A stretch of DNA of 64,000 nucleotides from Acanthamoeba sp. SK_2022b (Eukaryota > Discosea > Longamoebia > Acanthamoebidae). A program made the position numbers and the translations under genes. Positions 22,501 to 33,840 of this stretch are shown here, in pieces. Position 1 is the first letter of the stretch, and each line of letters starts with the position of its first letter. The notes below the pieces were generated by a model. The model saw only the letters and a list, made by a program, of their open reading frames with translations. It made no database searches and was not told the DNA's origin. Location of the stretch: assembly GCA_027943245.1 (NCBI GenBank), contig JANDJZ010000069.1:1-64000 (forward strand), written 5' to 3'.

Positions 22501-24294
22501 ACGGTGAGGCTGAGCTGGTCGGCGAAGAGCTGGACGAAGGCGATCCCAATGGCGATGCCGAAGAAGACGCTAGTGGCGATGGAGATGGAGATGGAGATGC
22601 GGGAGCGGAGGCTGAAGAGCTTGGTGATGGCGACACGGAGGCCAAAGGCGACGAGGATACCGAGGGGAATGCCGAAGAGTCGGCCGATGGCAATAAGGGA
22701 GACGCAGAGGAAGTTGGGCTGGTCGATGGCGATACCGAGGAGGAGGCTGATGGCGACGCCAACGAGGACACCGAAGGGGAGGGCGAGCTGCCAGCGGGGG
22801 AGCTTGGAGACGGAGGCGCGCTGAGAGATGGTCTGGGCGAGCCTGCAGGCGAGGCGTCCGATGATGGCGATGTCGAAGTGGAGGATGCTGGAGAGCGGAA
22901 CGGGCTTGGAGAAGTGCTGACGGCTGAGGCCGAAGGCGAGCTCGCCCGGGATGGGGCAGCCGCTCGCGAGGCCGAAACGGAGGAGGGAGAGGCCAGAGAG
23001 AACGCGCTCGGAGGAGCGCCAGAAGGAGAGGGCACAGTGGCCGGGCAGGAGGGCTGTCGAACTACACTGTCATTGCCGCGCAGCGTGCGAGCCACGACGT
23101 TGCCCACGATCTGTGCGGTTTGAGTGTCCAGCACGGTATTGCAATATGTTCATGTGATGGTCGTGCCGTGTACTTGTACCTGAGCGTTTTGGAGGGAGAC
23201 GTCGGAGAACGGAGCCAGCAGGTTGCCCACGACTCCTCGCCGCTCGATGGTGACCGATGCAGCCGAACATACCACCCACGTCACCAAACCCGATGCAACC
23301 TCTGTTCTCGCCAATGCTGTCAAGATGAGAGATGCAGAGCTGGGAAGGGAGAGGATGAGCACTGGGGGGGGGGGGCTTAGCAACCATTTGCATTTGGCTG
23401 ACCAAGTGTGAGGCTGTCGTTGCCGGTGATAGTCACGACAACCTGCGTCAGGAGCTGGGGTTGTGGGAACACGAATGAGATAGAGGGGGCCTCGCTGTGG
23501 GACAGACAAGATTAGGAACATTAGGCTGAACTATAGTGAGACCGGAGGCTGGAGGGGCGCGGTGGCGCACTTGAGATCAGCTGCGCTGACGGTGAATGTC
23601 TGGATGGCCTGCTCGTTGCTTCCACTGAAGATGATTGAACGGTTCTTCTTAGATCCAACGCTGGAGGAGATGGTATTCGCATTCCGTGTTCTGTTGCAGA
23701 GGTCATATGCTGCCGCTTCAAGCTCAGCCCGCGCCTGAGATCTGTTGAGTCCTGCGCAAAAGTCACTGATGAGGACGCTCAAGAGCGTCAAGCTTTGGAC
23801 CAAGACTTGTGGATTGGGCGGGTACCTCCAACCCTACAAAGGTTGCCTCTCAGGAGATTGCCACTGACAATACTGGGCAAGGAGGTGAAATTGGCCACTG
23901 TGCTATCAGTGACGAGTGAGCCACATTCGAGATCGCCGTTGAAGTCAATGTCTGATCCAGCTCCTCCAACAATTACTGTAGGTGCAGCTGGATTGCACGT
24001 GCTCAGGTTACCGCCAATGCTGAAGTTTGTGGCCATGAACGACCCGAAGCTGACCACTCGGCCTGGCGCCATGCCACCTTTCAGTATGTGCGCCGATGAC
24101 CATGTGGGCTGTTTGTTCATACCATCAACTCGGCCATCGCGTAGGTCAAAGGTAAGGTTGTTTCCTGGGGCGTTGCTACCGAGAAGGAACACATTGTAGT
24201 AGGCTGCCGGTCCAAAGGCGTTGGGAGGGCAGGTATTGGCCTGGGCTAGCGTAGCGCAGAGCCCCAAGATGAGCCCCACGAGTAGAGCACGCAT
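19556..24294 (-). CDS. Second three-CAA-domain secreted protein (Jonah-type)
   Basis: The gene starts at the ATG at 24294 with a signal peptide (MRALLVGLILGLCATLAQA) and ends IVGNVVARSL...GGGEVHTPSCP at 19556. It has three CAA domains separated by two Ser/Pro/Ala-rich linkers, as in the gene at 7204. Domain 1 is about 23.1-24.3 kb (CPPNAFGPAAYYNVFLLG, DIDFNGDLECGSLV, NLLAPFSDVSLQNAQ). Domain 2 is about 21.5-22.4 kb (CAPSLFGSTVSLYNAFLLG, VQCGSLFAEDSLAVVSLP). Domain 3 is about 19.6-20.75 kb (CPPPIFGAAAPYNVFLSG, FSLTTAQLRSATSLRFSF). Every domain has an intron just after its NGxVxG motif, for example 24062/24123. Linkers are richer in Thr and Val than in the first gene, and the copies are only moderately similar, so this is an old paralogue. 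Exon edges were phase-checked only in domain 1. No internal stop was found along the route. Confidence 0.85.
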
Positions 24295-24544
24295 GTTTTC
24301 GTGTTGTAAGTCTTCGTTCGGCCTATAAACGCACAGGAGGACCTTTATCTTCGGCTAGACGAGTTTTCGTGTGGGGATGCCCACGTTTCATCCGCTACAT
24401 CGAAGTTGGTCACTGTCTGGCGTGCACTCCAGACAAGGTGATCACCAATTCGCGAATTGGCGAACAACTGGCTAAAATATCCACTATTGGAATTTCTTAA
24501 ATAAGAAAAAATAAAGCAAAGAAATTCCTAAAAAGACAGTGGAG
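24295..24544. promoter_or_regulatory. Divergent promoter region with TATA-like CTATAAAC
   Basis: The 250 bp between the CAA gene (start 24294, -) and the DHHC gene (start 24545, +) must drive both. CTATAAAC at 24323-24330 lies about 30 bp upstream of the CAA ATG, which would imply a very short leader. On the minus strand it reads GTTTATAG. A T/A-rich segment (24480-24535) precedes the DHHC start. Confidence 0.45.
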
Positions 24545-26307
24545 ATGGCCAGGGGAAGAGTGCCCATGGAGGGATGTGGTGCTGCCCTTCTGGTTCGTCG
24601 ACTCATGGAGCGGCGGGTCCCTAATACTTCCGCAGATGCTTTATCTCCAATTGCATCAAGCAAATCGTTCTGGGCCAGCCTGCTGCCGGTGGTCGATGGA
24701 GGGCTGGATCGTTTGGTGCGGTCATCGGGCTTGCTCTTGGCCACTGTGGGAGTGGTCGGCACGCTGTGGTGCGTCGGGCTCCACTTCGTGGCAGTGCTGC
24801 CGCACTTTGTGGGCCACCGACCACACGAGTCACTGGCCGGGCTGGCTCACTTGGCCTTCTCCGTCTTCCTAGCGCATGGCGGCTTTTATAATTATTTTAA
24901 GGTATGATTTTAATTGATTGATAATGAATTTATTTATTTTATAACTCAATAGATCTATCTTAATGTTTAAATATTATATTATTCTGCTGCAGTGCATGTA
25001 CACACCTCCCGGCAGCCCTTCGCTGGTACGCTTCAGCTCCTCCTTGCGGGGTTAAGGATGCACTCGTGGTGACGCACACGCACGTTACATGAAGAGTGAA
25101 GCACAGGAGCAGCAGATGACAATGCTGATTTTCAACCGACGCTCCAACGGGCTGAAGGACATCAAGCACAACGCGTGGTGCCGCAAGTGTACCTTTGCCC
25201 ACACTTTGCTCACCTGCGTTCCACTCACACCACCATCTCGCATTCCTTTGCCAACGTTGCAGGCGAGAAGCCCAAGCCCAAGAGAGCACACCACTGCTCG
25301 ATATGCAAAAAGTGCGGATCAGAGTGCACCGCCTGTGCCTTCCTGCTCCCTGAAGGAAGCATTAACTCTGCTTCTCTGTTGTGTTGTGTCCTTCAGGTGT
25401 ATCCTGGGCATGGACCACCATTGCCGTACGCCGCTACACCCAAGGCCTAACGTTGGCTTTGCTCTCACTCACCACGCCTTGTGCTTTTCGTGCTGCAGCG
25501 TGGGTGTGGAACTGCGTGGGCCAGAACAACCAGAAGTACTTCTTCCTCTTCCTCTTATACGCGTGGATGAGCAGTTTGTACGGCCTGGTGATGATGTCCT
25601 TTCCCTTCATGGAACTGTTCGTCTACAAGGTACGCCTGTACAGCGCACATACTATCGCCCTTTTTATAATTAAATTTACTTAATATATATATATATGAAA
25701 CATTTTTCCTTAGCCCTGGGAGATCAACGCATCGAGGGAGGCTATCTTCTTCTCCTGGATCGTCATCCTCTTTGGCAACTGCGCCGTGGCCGCCATGGTG
25801 GTGTTCCAGGCCTACATCATATCCAAAGGTGCAACATCCAGTGCAAGCCGGCCTCTAGAGGGCGGCACCCTGAGCAAGATGTGCGACACCGGTGGGTTGG
25901 GTGGGGATTCGCCAACAGGAAAGACGACCCTCGAGTTCTACCAGAGTCGACGCATCGCCAAGCAGGGTGCGGTGGCGGAGCAGGAGTACTTCAACGAGTA
26001 CGACCACGGCCTGCGCAAGAACTGGGAGATCTTCTTTGAACGGCGAGGGTACTCCCCATTGCCGCCACTCAAGCCGGCTCTAAGAATCTCATCCACGTTC
26101 TCTTCATTCCCGTTTCAGGTGGCCTGTGTGGTGGTTGTTCTCTTGGCTTCCCCCACCTCCTGGTACAGAGACACTTGAGTGTGGGTTTGATTGCTTGTGG
26201 GATCACAAGTCTGGTAGTTCACATTTTTCCTTTGACGTGCAGCTGACTACTTGCCACCACCTCCTCCGGACTACGGCGTCCCGGCTTCGCTCGTTGATGG
26301 CGTGTGA
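24545..26307 (+). CDS. DHHC-type palmitoyltransferase
   Basis: Model: join(24545..24901, 24993..25025, 25116..25188, 25263..25311, 25397..25425, 25499..25629, 25714..25828, 25919..26048, 26119..26162, 26243..26307). Phases agree throughout. The third exon could instead begin at 25107. The enzyme transfers palmitate to cysteines of membrane-associated proteins. The zinc-binding cysteine-rich core is complete after splicing: WCRKC, KPKRAHHCSICKKC, ILGMDHHCPW, VWNCVGQNNQKYF, containing the catalytic DHHC cysteine. Four hydrophobic segments flank it: two N-terminal (LLLATVGVVGTLWCVGLHF, AGLAHLAFSVFLAH) and two after the core (FFLFLLYAWMSSLYGLVMM, AIFFSWIVILFGNCAVA). The post-DHHC GKTTLEFYQ corresponds to the conserved TTxE motif. 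The C-terminus is proline-rich (PPPPADYLPPPPPDYG). It probably sits in an endomembrane. Confidence 0.92.
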
Positions 26308-26735
26308 TTGAACAGGCGTCTGGATATTTATTTGTAAATATTCTATCAAATAGAGAACTGGAATGTTAAAAATGGACGATATTAATGATGTTGTGGCCTA
26401 ATTAATATGGTGTGGGGAAAATAGACCACACCAACCGGTAAAAGGCCAAGAAGCAAGCCAACGCGCGTGGAAGAACGCGAGGAAGAACGAGCTCAGCTCT
26501 ACCCGCACACGACCCAGGGCAGGCTGAGACAGCTCATCTTTACGGCCACGAGCATTTTGGAGGATTTTTTTTGTCAGTTGAGGTCAGTTTGCGCCAGCTA
26601 CGGTGCTGCTCCGATTTGCGCTGGGTTGAGGAACAACTCGCGCACCATCAAATCGGATCGAGATACCTCTCCATTTGAATTGGCCAGAACCATTTCGTAA
26701 CAAACAACTGGCCGCTATAGCGGGCGAACCAGAAA
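26308..26735. other. Intergenic region (428 bp)
   Basis: Downstream of the DHHC gene the sequence is AT-rich to about 26410 and then mixed. It contains the promoter and leader of the gene starting at 26736. The open frame at 26467 lacks domain or codon support. Confidence 0.5.
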
Positions 26736-29700
26736 ATGTCAACGATCCATTCGTCGACATCTCCAGCTGGCCCCGCCCCCTCCTCTTCGTCTTCGGCATC
26801 GTCGAAGCGGGTGGGGCAGGTCAAAACCAACAGCAAGCTCAATCTCATCTCGCCCCGCAGCTTCAAATTCCCAGGCGAGAAATTGCTGAAGAAGATCGGC
26901 AGCGCGGGCATGGCAAAGGAGAAGGAGAACACGCTCACCCTCTCCACCTCCGTCTCCACGCGCCGCGGTCGTGCCAAGCGCCACCACTCCCTCGACGACC
27001 TCGAGGATTCCATACGCCGCAACGTGTCCTTCGGGCGCAAGGGCGACAAGACGCGCGACGCCATCGCCTCGGACTCGGAGGACGACAAGGCCTCGCTGTG
27101 GGACGGCAGCTACGGCGACACCTCCTCGTCCCACTCCTCCGACACCGACAGCGGTGCTTCCCTCCTTTTCCTCTCTCTCTCTTTTTTTTTGTGTTGTGCA
27201 TTTATTGTTATTTATTTGTTATTTTTTTCCTCATTTTTTTTGTGTGGTGTGGTGGTGGACAAAAGATGATTGGCGTGACCCGACGTGGGTGGTGGACGAG
27301 TGGGAGGAGGAGGAGCGGAGGCTGTGGCGCGAGAAGAAGCAGAGGGAGAAGGAGGAGCAGGAGCGGCGCGAGCGCGAAGCGGCCGGCCTGCCTCCGCTTC
27401 AGGCCGACGCCAGCACCTCTGTCGCCTCCACGTCTTCCCTCACTCCCACAACGAGCAGCGAGACCGCGGCCACGGCCGAGCGACGCCAGACCGACCCGTC
27501 GTCGTCTCGAGGCGCAGAGGATCTGTCGACAACAACGACAACGAGCACGAGCAAGTCGACGCCCACGTCGCCGACGCCGGCCAGCAAGGCGGCGCACCAG
27601 CGGAGGAACAGCCGCGTTGAGATCATCGCGGACCCGATCAAGGTCGACGCCGACAGCGCGATTCGAAGCAGCTCGCGGGAGTGGCCGCTCCGCCGTGCGC
27701 GGTCGTTCTCGGAGACGGGCGAGGCGCGGGCGGTGAAGAGCAAGCTCGACCCGAGCATGAAGAAGCGGTCGCTCTCCTCGCACTCGCTGCCCTCGTCCTC
27801 GGTCGAGAAGGAGAAGGAGAAGGAGAAGGACAGGGGGCAGCAGTCGCACAGCAAGCTCAGGCGCAGGGTGAGCCAGGGCGATGGCTGCACGGACGACGAC
27901 GTCATCCTCGCCATCGACGGCGACCACGGCGGCTCCTCGAAGCGCGAGAAGAAGCGCAAGAGCAGCATCAAGCGCAAGAGCAGCAGCGGCATCCTCAGCA
28001 CCATCGCCGGCATCAAGCACTCGGGCGACGGCGCCGGCGGCAGCAGCGGCGGCAACGAGGGCTCCGGCTTCCTGCAGTCGGTCAAGCGGCGCGGCCGATC
28101 GCTCAGCGGCAAGGGCAAGGACAAGGACAAGGGCGTCGACAAGGACAGGGACACACGGGAGCGACACACGGCAGAGCACCAGGCGGTGGGCGAGGCAGCC
28201 GTCGACGGGCGGAGCCCCACCACGCAGAAGCTGTCGCGCAGCGACGAGAAGGTGCGCAGCAGCCACCCGACGCCGGCCTCCGGCTTCGACCTGGACCTCC
28301 GGTCGCCGCGGCACAGCGTGTGCGTCACCCGACCGACCGGCGGCGGCGGCGGCGGCAGCCACTCGGCGCACGGGCATCCGGCGAGCCCGAACGCGATGAG
28401 CAAGACGCCGGGCAAGTCGCTGATGGCAGCGAGCAACCTGGCGCTGTTCCCCAAGCGCGAGCGCGCCAGCTCGACGCCCTACGTGCCGCGGCTCAAGCTG
28501 CCCTCTCACTCGCCCGTAACGCCCAAAGCCTACTTCACCACGACGACGACGACCACCTCCTCCCCCACGATCTCCTCGTCGTCTTCGCAGTCGCCCATCC
28601 CGTCGCCGCTCGCCTCCCCCGCGACCTCATCGTCGGTGTCCAAGTCGGCCACCTCGCTGCCTTACCTCGCCACCGGCAGCCGGATTTATCCCGGGGCTGG
28701 AGGCGACGATGCCTACTCGTCGCTGCCGTCGTCGCCGCGCACCTACCTCAGCACCACGCCCGCCTCCTCGCCGTCGTCTACCTATCTCCACATGCCTCAC
28801 AGAACGCCGCCGCTTTCGCCCAAGGGCGACAAGTGCGTCATTCTCTCTCTGTGCGTGTGCGTGTGCGTGTGTCACAGAAACTGGACAAGTCACAACTAAC
28901 ATCCAAACGTTTGCGTGGCCGATGCGCAGGTATGCCAAGTCGATGAGTCGACAGGGCAAGAGCCGGTCTTCGTCTCTGTCTGGCGCAAGGTAGGCATCCC
29001 CCTTCTCTCACGCTGTTACTTCGCTCGAGCGATGCGCGGGCCACCACTCACACGCAAACGCTGTGTGTTCGCTTGTGGGAAGTGGGTCGGAGGGCGAGGA
29101 GCGCTTGACGTGGAGCAACGTGTGGCAGTCCACGACGGTCGAGCGGGAGATGGAGATCGAAGCCGAGGTGGAGCTGGAGATGGAGATCGAGGAGCGCGCG
29201 CGGTCGGACGAGCTGGATCTCAGCCTCGGCCTCTCGTGGCAGCCCATCCCTCTCCAGCAGCGCACCGAGAGTCGCGAACGGGCCGGTCGCGACCGCGAGG
29301 CGAGGGAAAGAGAGAAGATGTCGACAACGACGAGCGCGACGACCGACGTCAAAAAGCGAAGCGAACGACACAGCGGAGGCGCTGTCGCCACGACCGTCAG
29401 CAGCGCGGGGCTCGATATGCGAAGCCCCGAAGTGCTGCGGTGGAGCGGAGAGTTGTCGCGTCGGAGTTATAGGCGGTCATCGCTCACCGGGTCGCAGCCT
29501 CAGGCGCCGGTGTCCAACAGCAAGGACCAGCAGCGCGAGGAGGCCCTGGCGGCGCGCGAGGAGGCCCTGCGCGAGAGCGAGGAGAAGGTGAGACAGGAGC
29601 GCGACGAGTTTGAGCGCGAGCGGAGCGAGTGGGAGCACGAGCGCGAGAAGTTGCTGCTCGAGCTCAAGCGTATGCGCATTCTCCAACAGGAGGGCCTCGC

Positions 29701-30360
29701 GGCGGCGCCAGCGGGCGGCGCGGCGCCCAACGATCGATTACTGTGGTCACCGCAGCACGACCTCACCACCGTGGTCAGCAATCCTGCGCCATCTTTGTCG
29801 TCGTCCCGCAGCACGCTGCGCCACAAGAATGGCGACAAGACCGATAAAACGAAAGAGGAGGCCAAGGTAAAGAGCGAAGACGAAGACGAAGCGGAGGAGG
29901 AGGAGGAAGAGGAAAAGGTAACGTGCGCGCGCTGTCAGGAGAAGCAGGAGACGATCAGGAAGCTGGAGCGAGACCTCAAGCGAGTCAAGTACCTCTACTA
30001 CGAGGCCAACGGCAAGCTCATGGAGAGCACCATGCGCGACAAGAATCGTGACCGACACCAGCTCAGCACCAGCCCGGGCGGCATCAGCAGCCTGCACCGA
30101 TCGGATTCGGCCGAGTCGGCGTCGGGCATGGGGGCTACCACCCCGCGTTCGCGACAGCTCAAAGAGACCGCCTCGCTCATCTTCCACGAGTCCAGCGCTT
30201 CCAAGAGGTACACACGACCCCGCGCGCGTGTTGCGTGTTGTTGATGCGCGTATCTGCTTATAACCCCTCCCCTGCGTGCAGTAGGCAGCGAAAGTCCAGC
30301 GAGCGAGGCCACACGCCACGAGGCAGTCCGGTGAGCCCACGAGCGGGCTCCAAGCCCTGA
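26736..30360 (+). CDS. Large disordered Ser/Arg/Lys-rich protein with C-terminal coiled coil
   Basis: join(26736..27153, 27266..28832, 28930..28989, 29083..30207, 30282..30360), all GT-AG and in phase, start MSTIHSSTSPAGP. Most of the roughly 1080 residues are low-complexity: basic/Ser tracts (RRGRAKRHHSLDDL, KREKKRKSSIKRKSSSG), Thr/Ser runs (TTTTTTSSPTISSSSS) and glycine runs. Structured pieces are an acidic helical stretch (DEWEEEERRLWREKKQREK), EVELEMEIEERARSDE, and a long C-terminal coiled coil (LAAREEALRESEEKVRQE onward). Inside the coiled coil is an isolated CARCQEKQETIRKLERDLK. Many RRxS/RxxS sites suggest regulation by basophilic kinases (inference). I do not recognise a family. A scaffold or cytoskeletal adaptor is the most that can be suggested. 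Confidence 0.75.
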
Positions 30361-30715
30361 GCTCAGCCGCGTCCCCGAGCGACCAACCAGCAACTTGTGT
30401 GCTCAAGCGTTGGTTCGCCGTTCGGGGCTGTACTATTGTAATATTAGTCGACCACCACTACCACAAGTTTACTTTTAACATAAGAAGCGCTATATATGTG
30501 TGTGGAGATCCCGTTTTTCATTTCGGTGTTCTCCCATATATCCCCGCATCTCGCAAGGTGGATGGTCAGGCTCAACGAATGAAAGAGCTGCGATCGGTTG
30601 CACAAGCGCCGCCATTGGCCAGCATCCTACAAGGCGCGGCCAGCAGGTGCGGTAAGCAGCCTCCGGCTGTTTGCTTCTTTCACAGCGTCCGAGCAAGGCC
30701 GTGATCTTGAGCGCC
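30361..30715. other. Intergenic region (355 bp)
   Basis: It lies between two plus-strand genes. GCTATATATGTGTG at about 30488-30501 is a TATA-like element about 220 bp before the GH5 start. Nothing else was recognised. Confidence 0.45.
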
Positions 30716-33493
30716 ATGACCAAGCTAATCCTGTGCTGCCTGTTGGCGCTCGCCCTCGCCGGTACCCAGGCCTTGCCGCTTGCTCCCCACACCTCACCCA
30801 CTGACAAAACCGGTGAACCCTTTCCCGCCGTTATGGTGTCGGGCACAGGAGCAATGGGCCAGCAGTACTTTGGCGTGAATGAACCCGCCCTCGGGTTCTC
30901 GGCCAACAAGCTGCCCGGCGTGCTGTGGTTCGACTTCCCGCTCGTCCCCGAGTCCTCCATTGACTACTTCGCGGCCAAGGGTATGAACACCATTCGTCTC
31001 GGCCTCCTGTGGGAACGCGCGCAGCCCGCACTCTACGGGGAGCTCAACTCCACGTACATACAATACGTGGTACGTGATCGACTTATTCGTTTATTTATCT
31101 GATTATTTTTGCTGAACCCGTTGCTATGCTACTGGCCAGACGGACAGCGTGAACTACATCACCAACATCAAGGGCATGTACTGCCTGCTCGATCTTCATA
31201 ACTACCACCGCTATCGCGATCAGCCGGTCGGTTCGGCCGCCGTGCCCTACACCGCCCTGACGGATGTGTGGAAGCGCCTGGCCACGGTTTACAAGACCAA
31301 CCCGCTCATGATCTGGGGCACCATGAACGAGCCCTATGGCATCACCTACCTCTCGGCCCAGCTGGGCGCCAACGCTGCCATCAAGGGCATCCGTGACGCC
31401 GGCGCCACTGTACAGTTCCCTCTGTTGGTGCTGGCTCACTCCTGGACCTGCCCGGGCAACTGACACCTGTTGGTTGCTTTCCCAAACACGGCAGCAACTA
31501 ATCACGATTAGCGGCAACGACTACTCGGGAGTGTCAGGCTGGGTGGGCACCAACAGCCTGTGGATGGGCCCGTCCAACATCACCGACCCTCTTAACAACT
31601 GGATGTACGAGATGCACCAGTACTTCGACAACCAGGGCGGCAGCACCGTCTGCGTTCCCAACTGGTACGCGTCGAGCCTCGTAGTTGCTGCATGATCAGC
31701 ACGCCCCAAATTCGCTGCGTAACACTTCATGTCTTATCGCGCAGGGATGTGGAGGGCAACTTTGCTGCCACCACCACATGGGCTCGCAACAACGGCGCGT
31801 ATGTGCTGCTCTCGGCTGGGCTGTGAGTTTTAACTCCGAAATGACTTACTCTGTTTTTTCCCTCAGCAAGATCTTCCTTGGCGAGTTTGGCCTCAACGAC
31901 TCTGACCAATGCCTCGCTCTGCTCACCAGGATCATGAACTTCCTCAAGGTGCGCTTCCCGACCGACCCAGCTGCCTCTCAGTCTATCACTAATGGCCCAG
32001 GTAACTGCTAACACGGTGCTGCTGGACAACATAACGACCAGGCCAACAAGGACGTGTGGAACGGTTGGACGTGGTGGTCCGCCGGTCCCTGGTGGCCTGA
32101 GGACTACGTAAACCTCATCGAGCCCAAGGACGACGGCTCCGACCGCAACCGCATCATGGCCCTCCTCCAGACCTACTTCCCCGCCTCCTCCCCGAGCCCC
32201 TCCACCAGCCGCTCTCCGAGCCGCAGCCCCACGCCGTCCACGAGCCGCAGTCCCAGCCGCACCCCGACGCCCTCCACGAGCCGCTCCCCGAGCCGCAGCC
32301 CGACTCCTTCGACCAGCCGCGCCCCCACTCCGTCGTCCAGCCGCGCCCCCACGCCCTCCCCCACCCGTTCGCCAGTCGCGGGAGGCCGCCCTCAGTACTT
32401 TGGCGTGAACGAGGCCGCCCTGGGCTTCACCCCCAACGAGCTTCCCGGCGCCGCGTGGGCCAACTACCCGCTCATCAGCAACGCGTCGCTGGACTACTTC
32501 GCGGCCAAGGGCATGAACACCATCCGCGTGCCTGTCATCTGGGAGCGCCTCCAGCCCACCCTCTACGGAGCGCTCGACGCCACCTACACAGGATACCTCG
32601 TACGCTAGGCTTGCCCCATTATGGGATGACTGGAATCTGGAACTGACCGTGCGTGTCGCAGAGCTCCAGCGTGAACTACATCACAAACCTGAAGGGCATG
32701 TACTGCGTGATCGATATCCACAACAACCACCGCTACCGCGGGCAGCTGCTCGGGTCGGCCGCCGTGCCCTACAACACCATCACCAACCTGTGGTATCGCC
32801 TGGCGGGCCTGTTCAAGAACAACCCGCGCGTGATCTTTGGCACCATGAACCAGCCCAACGGCGTGTCCTACCTGGACGCCCTGCAGGGCGCCAATGCAGC
32901 CATCGCCGGCGTTCGTGGCGCCGGTGCCACGGTACACCTCTTTCCTGGCATGTTGTAATATTATATTATATTTTTTTTTCTTATCTTATGTTTCAATCAT
33001 TCCCTCATGTTTATAGGTTTATATATATATATATTTTCATTTTTAACCTTGGTTGCTTGGGCAGCAACCCGTCACGATCAGCGGTAGCGACTCTTCGGCG
33101 GTGAGCTCGTGGGTGGGCACCAACAGCCAATGGATGGATCCGGGCAACATCACCGACCCGCTCAACAACTTCATGTACGAGATGCACCAGTTCTTCGATG
33201 GCCAGGGTGGCCAGACCGTGTGTCAGCCGGACATCAACATCGAGAGCCTGTTCAGCGGCGTTACCCAATGGGCTCGCTCGCTCGGAGTGTACGTCTACGC
33301 TGCCTCTTCTTCCCTGTCACCATCGACTCATCGAGCCTCTTCGCTGCGGCGTGCAGTAAGGTGTTCCTGGCCTCTTTCGGCATCAACGACTCCGATCAAT
33401 GCCTGCCAGTGCTCAACAGGGTCATGACCTATATCAACGTAAGTCGCTCGCAAGCCACAGCATCCTATATCTCACGAGGTAATACTCACTCTA

Positions 33494-33532
<39 letters not shown>

Positions 33533-33677
33533 CGATCAGGCCAACAAGGACGTGTGGAACGGTTGGACGTGGTGGGCCGCCGGTCCCTGGTGGGGCGACT
33601 ACATCTTCTCCATCGAACCCAACGACAACGGCTCCGACCGCAACCGCGTCATGGCCACGCTTCAGAACTACTTCTGA
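30716..33677 (+). CDS. Secreted tandem GH5 protein: one intact and one catalytically disabled domain
   Basis: Ten exons, join(30716..31069, 31140..31409, 31495..31664, 31745..31798, 31867..31948, 32042..32599, 32662..32931, 33065..33288, 33357..33438, 33540..33677), 733 aa. The signal peptide is MTKLILCCLLALALAGTQA. Two GH5 (cellulase-family) barrels are joined by a linker of about 60 residues of SPSRSPTPSTSR repeats (about 32187-32375). Domain 1 has the acid/base Glu in WGTMNEPYG, EMHQYFD and the nucleophile Glu in FLGEFGL. Domain 2 keeps the same scaffold (DIHNNHRY, EMHQFFD, WTWWAAGPWW) but reads FGTMNQPNG and FLASFGI, so both catalytic glutamates are gone. Domain 1 probably cleaves a beta-glucan; domain 2 may only bind it (inference). 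Intron positions match between the domains, so they arose by internal duplication. Confidence 0.9.
33497..33534. repeat. (CA)n microsatellite in GH5 intron
   Basis: A short CA run precedes the last 3' splice site of the GH5 gene. The equivalent intron of domain 1 lacks it. Confidence 0.85.
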
Positions 33678-33840
33678 GGAGGAAGAGAGATGTCCTCTTT
33701 TGGCGAATAAGCTGGCTTATTGAAAACAAGCTGGGATGCAGATCCACCCTATGTGGAGTCGCATGCCCTGCGATAAGGGGAGATTGAATAGGGGGAGGGA
33801 GAGAGCGAAGGGTGCTCTTGGGACCCACCCAGTGCCGCAT

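Noticed and set aside
27208..28509. 433-residue minus-strand frame opposite the disordered-protein gene
   Set aside because: It is antisense to a phase-consistent multi-exon gene; the product is Arg/Ala/Leu-rich composition only.
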